DNA of 7,526 bases from positions 1 to 7,526 of the forward strand of contig VBLV01000002.1 of assembly GCA_005879045.1 (NCBI GenBank), in the 5' to 3' direction. Position 1 is the stretch's first letter, and every line of letters starts with the position of its first letter. The translations under genes and the position numbers were made by a program. Under the pieces are notes generated by a model. The model did not search any database, was not told the DNA's origin, and saw nothing but the letters and a program-made list of their open reading frames with translations. This DNA comes from Methanobacteriota archaeon. Lineage in GTDB: Archaea; Thermoplasmatota; Thermoplasmata; RBG-16-68-12. Shown one piece after another: positions 5,424 through 7,526 of this stretch.

Positions 5424-7103
5424 ATGCGGGACGAGGACGAACGCAAGGTCCTCGAGGAGGAATTGAAGCGGTGGGAGGAGACCACCCTTCGGGAGGCGCT
5501 CGCGTCCCACCCCGAACGTCGCAAGGAATTTGTGACGACGTCGAGCCGACCCGTGAAGGGGCTCTACACACCCCTCGATCTTGACCGCAAAACCGGTGGC
5601 GAGCGCCTCGGGGAGCCCGGCGAGTTTCCCTTCACTCGCGGCATTCATCCGACGATGTACCGCGGCCGGCTGTGGACGATGCGCATGTTCGCCGGCTACG
5701 GCAGCGCCGAGGACACGAACCGGCGGTTCAAGTACCTGATCTCGCACGGCGAGACGGGTCTCAGCGTCGCCTTCGACATGCCGACCCTGTACGGCTACGA
5801 CACCGACGAGCCCGAGGCGAAAGGCGAGTTCGGGACCTGCGGCGTGGCGGTCTCCTCGCCCGACGACATGAAGATCCTGTTCCGCGGAATCGATGTGGGC
5901 GGCGTGAGCACGTCGATGACGATCAACAGCCCGGCCTCCGTGATCTGGGCGATGTATCTCGCGATGGCCGAGGATCGCGGCGTCCCTTGGACGAAACTCC
6001 GCGGGACGATCCAGAACGACATCCTGAAAGAGTATCAGGCCCAGAAAGAATGGATCTATCCGCCCGAGCCGTCGATGCGGCTCGTCGTGGACACATTCGA
6101 GTTCGGGTCGAAGCAGGTGCCCGGGTGGAACACGATCTCGATTAGCGGGTACCACATCCGCGAGGCGGGAGCGACGGCGGCGCAGGAGCTCGGCTTCACC
6201 CTGGCGAACGGCATGGAGTACGTCCGCTGGGGGATCGACCGCGGCCTGAAGGTCGACGAGTTCGCGCCCCGTCTCTCCTTCTTCTTCAACGCGCACAACG
6301 ATCTCTTCGAGGAGTTGGCCAAGTACCGCGCGGCCCGCCGGATCTGGGCGCGCGAGATGCGAGACACCTTCGGAGCGAAGAAGCCGCGGTCGTGGCTGTT
6401 GCGCTTCCACACGCAGACCGCGGGCGTGAGTCTGACCGCCCAGCAACCGGAGATCAACATCGTCCGGACGACGATCCAAGCGCTCGCGGCGGTCCTGGGT
6501 GGAACGCAGTCTCTCCACACGAACGCGTACGACGAAGCCTATCAAGTGCCGAACGAGAAAGCCGCGCGGATCGCCTTGAGGACTCAGCAGATCCTCGCCC
6601 ACGAGAGTGGCGTCGCGAACACGGCGGACCCGTTCGGCGGCTCGTACTTCCTCGAAGCCCTCACGAACGAACTCGAGGAAGACGCGTATCGATACTTCGA
6701 CCGCATCGGAGACCTGGGCGGCGTGATTCCGGCGATCCGGAAAGGGTTCTTCCAGCAGGAGATTGCGAACTCCGCGTATCGGTATCAGCGCGAGGTCGAG
6801 GACAGGGAGCGCACGATCGTGGGGGTGAACGACTTTATCGTCGACGAGCAGACGGAAGTGGAGCCGCTCCGGGTGACGGAGGCCTCGTTCAAGGCTCAGG
6901 TGGACCGCCTCCGGAAGCTTCGCCGCAGCAGGGACGCGAAGAAGCATGCCCGGGCACTCGATCGCCTACGCAAGGCGTGCGAGGCCGACGACAACACGAT
7001 GCCCTTCATCCTCGACGCGGTGCGGGCGAAGGCGACGCTTGGAGAGATCTGCGACGTGATGCGCGAAGTCTTCGGCGTGTGGGAGGAGCCCCTCCTCTAC
7101 TGA
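5424..7103 (+). CDS. icmA: B12-dependent acyl-CoA mutase large subunit, isobutyryl-CoA mutase type
   Basis: Large catalytic subunit of a coenzyme-B12 acyl-CoA mutase (559 residues, full length for stand-alone large subunits). It forms the TIM barrel that holds the acyl-CoA during radical rearrangement; the cobalamin-binding subunit follows directly. Family motifs are [19 protein letters not shown] (75-93), [11 protein letters not shown] (194-204), [13 protein letters not shown] (238-250, with Tyr243/His244) and GGTQSLHTN (359-367). Residue numbers coincide with the Propionibacterium methylmalonyl-CoA mutase reference as I recall it, where Tyr89 and Arg207 read the substrate carboxylate. Here they are Phe89 and Gln207, the isobutyryl-CoA mutase pair. 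Ala116 stands where 2-hydroxyisobutyryl-CoA mutase has Asp. The likely reaction is n-butyryl-CoA to isobutyryl-CoA. Start at ATG 5424 follows GAGG and the TATA box; the frame is open further upstream but overlaps the GTPase gene. The gene symbol depends on the specificity reading; the mutase family itself is certain. Confidence 0.9.
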   Translation: MRDEDERKVLEEELKRWEETTLREALASHPERRKEFVTTSSRPVKGLYTPLDLDRKTGGERLGEPGEFPFTRGIHPTMYRGRLWTMRMFAGYGSAEDTNRRFKYLISHGETGLSVAFDMPTLYGYDTDEPEAKGEFGTCGVAVSSPDDMKILFRGIDVGGVSTSMTINSPASVIWAMYLAMAEDRGVPWTKLRGTIQNDILKEYQAQKEWIYPPEPSMRLVVDTFEFGSKQVPGWNTISISGYHIREAGATAAQELGFTLANGMEYVRWGIDRGLKVDEFAPRLSFFFNAHNDLFEELAKYRAARRIWAREMRDTFGAKKPRSWLLRFHTQTAGVSLTAQQPEINIVRTTIQALAAVLGGTQSLHTNAYDEAYQVPNEKAARIALRTQQILAHESGVANTADPFGGSYFLEALTNELEEDAYRYFDRIGDLGGVIPAIRKGFFQQEIANSAYRYQREVEDRERTIVGVNDFIVDEQTEVEPLRVTEASFKAQVDRLRKLRRSRDAKKHARALDRLRKACEADDNTMPFILDAVRAKATLGEICDVMREVFGVWEEPLLY

Positions 7104-7108
7104 GGTGG
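7102..7108 (+). promoter_or_regulatory. Strong ribosome binding site for the mutase small subunit
   Basis: GAGGTGG overlaps the TGA stop of the large subunit and closely matches the archaeal anti-Shine-Dalgarno complement (GGAGGTGATC). It lies four bases before ATC 7113. There is no ATG, GTG or TTG in frame at a suitable distance, so this site argues that translation starts at the ATC, or at an ATG misread as ATC. Confidence 0.65.
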
Positions 7109-7112
7109 TCCG

Positions 7113-7511
7113 ATCGGGAAGAAGATCCGCGTCCTGATTGCGAAGCCTGGCCTCGACGGACACGACCGGGGGGCGAAGGTCGTCGCTCGGGCCCTGCGGG
7201 ACGCGGGCATGGAGGTCATCTACACCGGCCTGCGCCAGACGCCGGAGGACATCGTCGAGGCCGCCATCCAGGAGGACGTCGACGCGATCGGCCTGTCCTC
7301 GCTCAGCGGCGCTCACATGACGCTGTTCCCCGAAGTCGTCCGCCTCCTGAAGAAGCGAAAATCGGGAGACATCGTCGTGGTCGGGGGCGGGATCATCCCG
7401 GAGGACGACGTGCCGAAGCTGAAACGGGCCGGGGTCAAGGCGGTCTTCGGACCCGGCACGCCGTTGAGCGTCATCGTCTCGTTCTTTGAGAAGGCGGACA
7501 AAGGTGCGTGA
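7113..7511 (+). CDS. icmB: B12-binding small subunit of acyl-CoA mutase, non-standard start (ATC)
   Basis: Cobalamin-binding subunit (about 132 residues, the usual length) that supplies the histidine ligand to cobalt and pairs with the large subunit just upstream. From the second codon it reads [20 protein letters not shown]. It contains the DxHxxG motif (D15, H17, G20), the SxL motif (S62-L64) and the nucleotide-loop glycines in [11 protein letters not shown] (90-99). The reading frame is intact to TGA 7509, but no ATG, GTG or TTG lies upstream of the B12 motif within the frame. The first is ATG 7209, which would remove DxHxxG. ATC 7113 sits at the family's normal start, four bases after a strong ribosome binding site. 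It is in the same frame as the large subunit, separated by TGA and three codons. Explanations are near-cognate ATC initiation, a sequence error, or stop readthrough. Symbol follows the large-subunit reading. Confidence 0.85.
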   Translation: MGKKIRVLIAKPGLDGHDRGAKVVARALRDAGMEVIYTGLRQTPEDIVEAAIQEDVDAIGLSSLSGAHMTLFPEVVRLLKKRKSGDIVVVGGGIIPEDDVPKLKRAGVKAVFGPGTPLSVIVSFFEKADKGA

Positions 7512-7526
7512 GGTGCATGCCCGCGA
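7508..7526 (+). CDS. Possible start of the next gene in the mutase operon (truncated)
   Basis: GTG at 7508 overlaps the small-subunit stop as GTGA, the same junction type as between the two thiolase-fold genes. It is in frame with ATG 7517. A second candidate, GTG 7504, opens a different frame. Only six codons are visible, so no product can be named. Mutase operons often continue with a MeaB-type chaperone GTPase or an epimerase, but the sequence shows neither. Confidence 0.25.

Noticed and set aside
5382..6947. A 521-codon open frame on the minus strand opposite the mutase large subunit.
   Set aside because: It mirrors a certain mutase gene. The translation is Arg/Val/Leu/Asp-rich with no recognisable motif, as expected for the antisense of a GC-rich coding region.
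7101..7103. Genome-wide UGA recoding (for example UGA read as Trp) to explain the in-frame TGA in the mutase unit.
   Set aside because: The two thiolase-fold genes, both DUF35 genes, the GTPase gene and both mutase genes all end in TGA at the expected family ends, and Trp is encoded by TGG throughout. Only local readthrough remains possible.
7209..7511. Mutase small subunit starting at ATG 7209.
   Set aside because: This would delete the first strand and the DxHxxG cobalamin motif, which are intact in frame just upstream.

Overview
The window looks like chromosomal DNA from a GC-rich archaeon, most likely of the Thermoplasmatota (phylum inferred, order unknown). The archaeal signs are thiolase-fold genes coupled to Zn-ribbon/OB-fold (DUF35) genes, a PolB-like RNase H-fold exonuclease, a soluble Ras/Rab-like GTPase, and TATA-like boxes of the form CTTATA/CTTAAG in place of bacterial -35/-10 pairs. 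No mobile element, CRISPR array, rRNA or tRNA was seen. No gap between genes exceeds about 100 bases.

Layout. Minus strand, 1-1354: an acyl-CoA dehydrogenase (N-terminal 237 codons; it runs off the left edge) lies downstream of a small 3'-5' exonuclease-like gene, 35 bases apart. A divergent intergenic region (1355-1445) carries a palindromic CTTAAG box. Plus strand, 1446-4754: four genes joined by 4-base start/stop overlaps (GTGA, ATGA, ATGA), namely two paralogous thiolase-fold proteins and two paralogous DUF35 proteins. Then comes a lone Ras-like GTPase (4805-5371). A second plus-strand unit (5424-7511) follows behind a clear TATA box; it encodes the large and small subunits of a coenzyme-B12-dependent acyl-CoA mutase. 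A further gene probably starts in the last bases.

Function. The region appears devoted to acyl-CoA carbon-skeleton chemistry: dehydrogenation, thiolase-fold C-C chemistry with DUF35 partners, and a B12 radical rearrangement. The mutase would usually be labelled methylmalonyl-CoA mutase. However, its two substrate-selecting residues are Phe89 and Gln207, where methylmalonyl-CoA mutase has Tyr89 and Arg207, and this is the isobutyryl-CoA mutase combination. An n-butyryl-CoA/isobutyryl-CoA link between straight-chain fatty acid and valine-type metabolism is therefore the better reading.

Most worth checking: the mutase specificity; the missing standard start codon of the mutase small subunit, which follows an in-frame TGA; the two-plus-two thiolase/DUF35 cassette, in which neither thiolase has the usual catalytic Cys, His or GHP residues; and the GTPase with Lys at the Ras Gln61 position.
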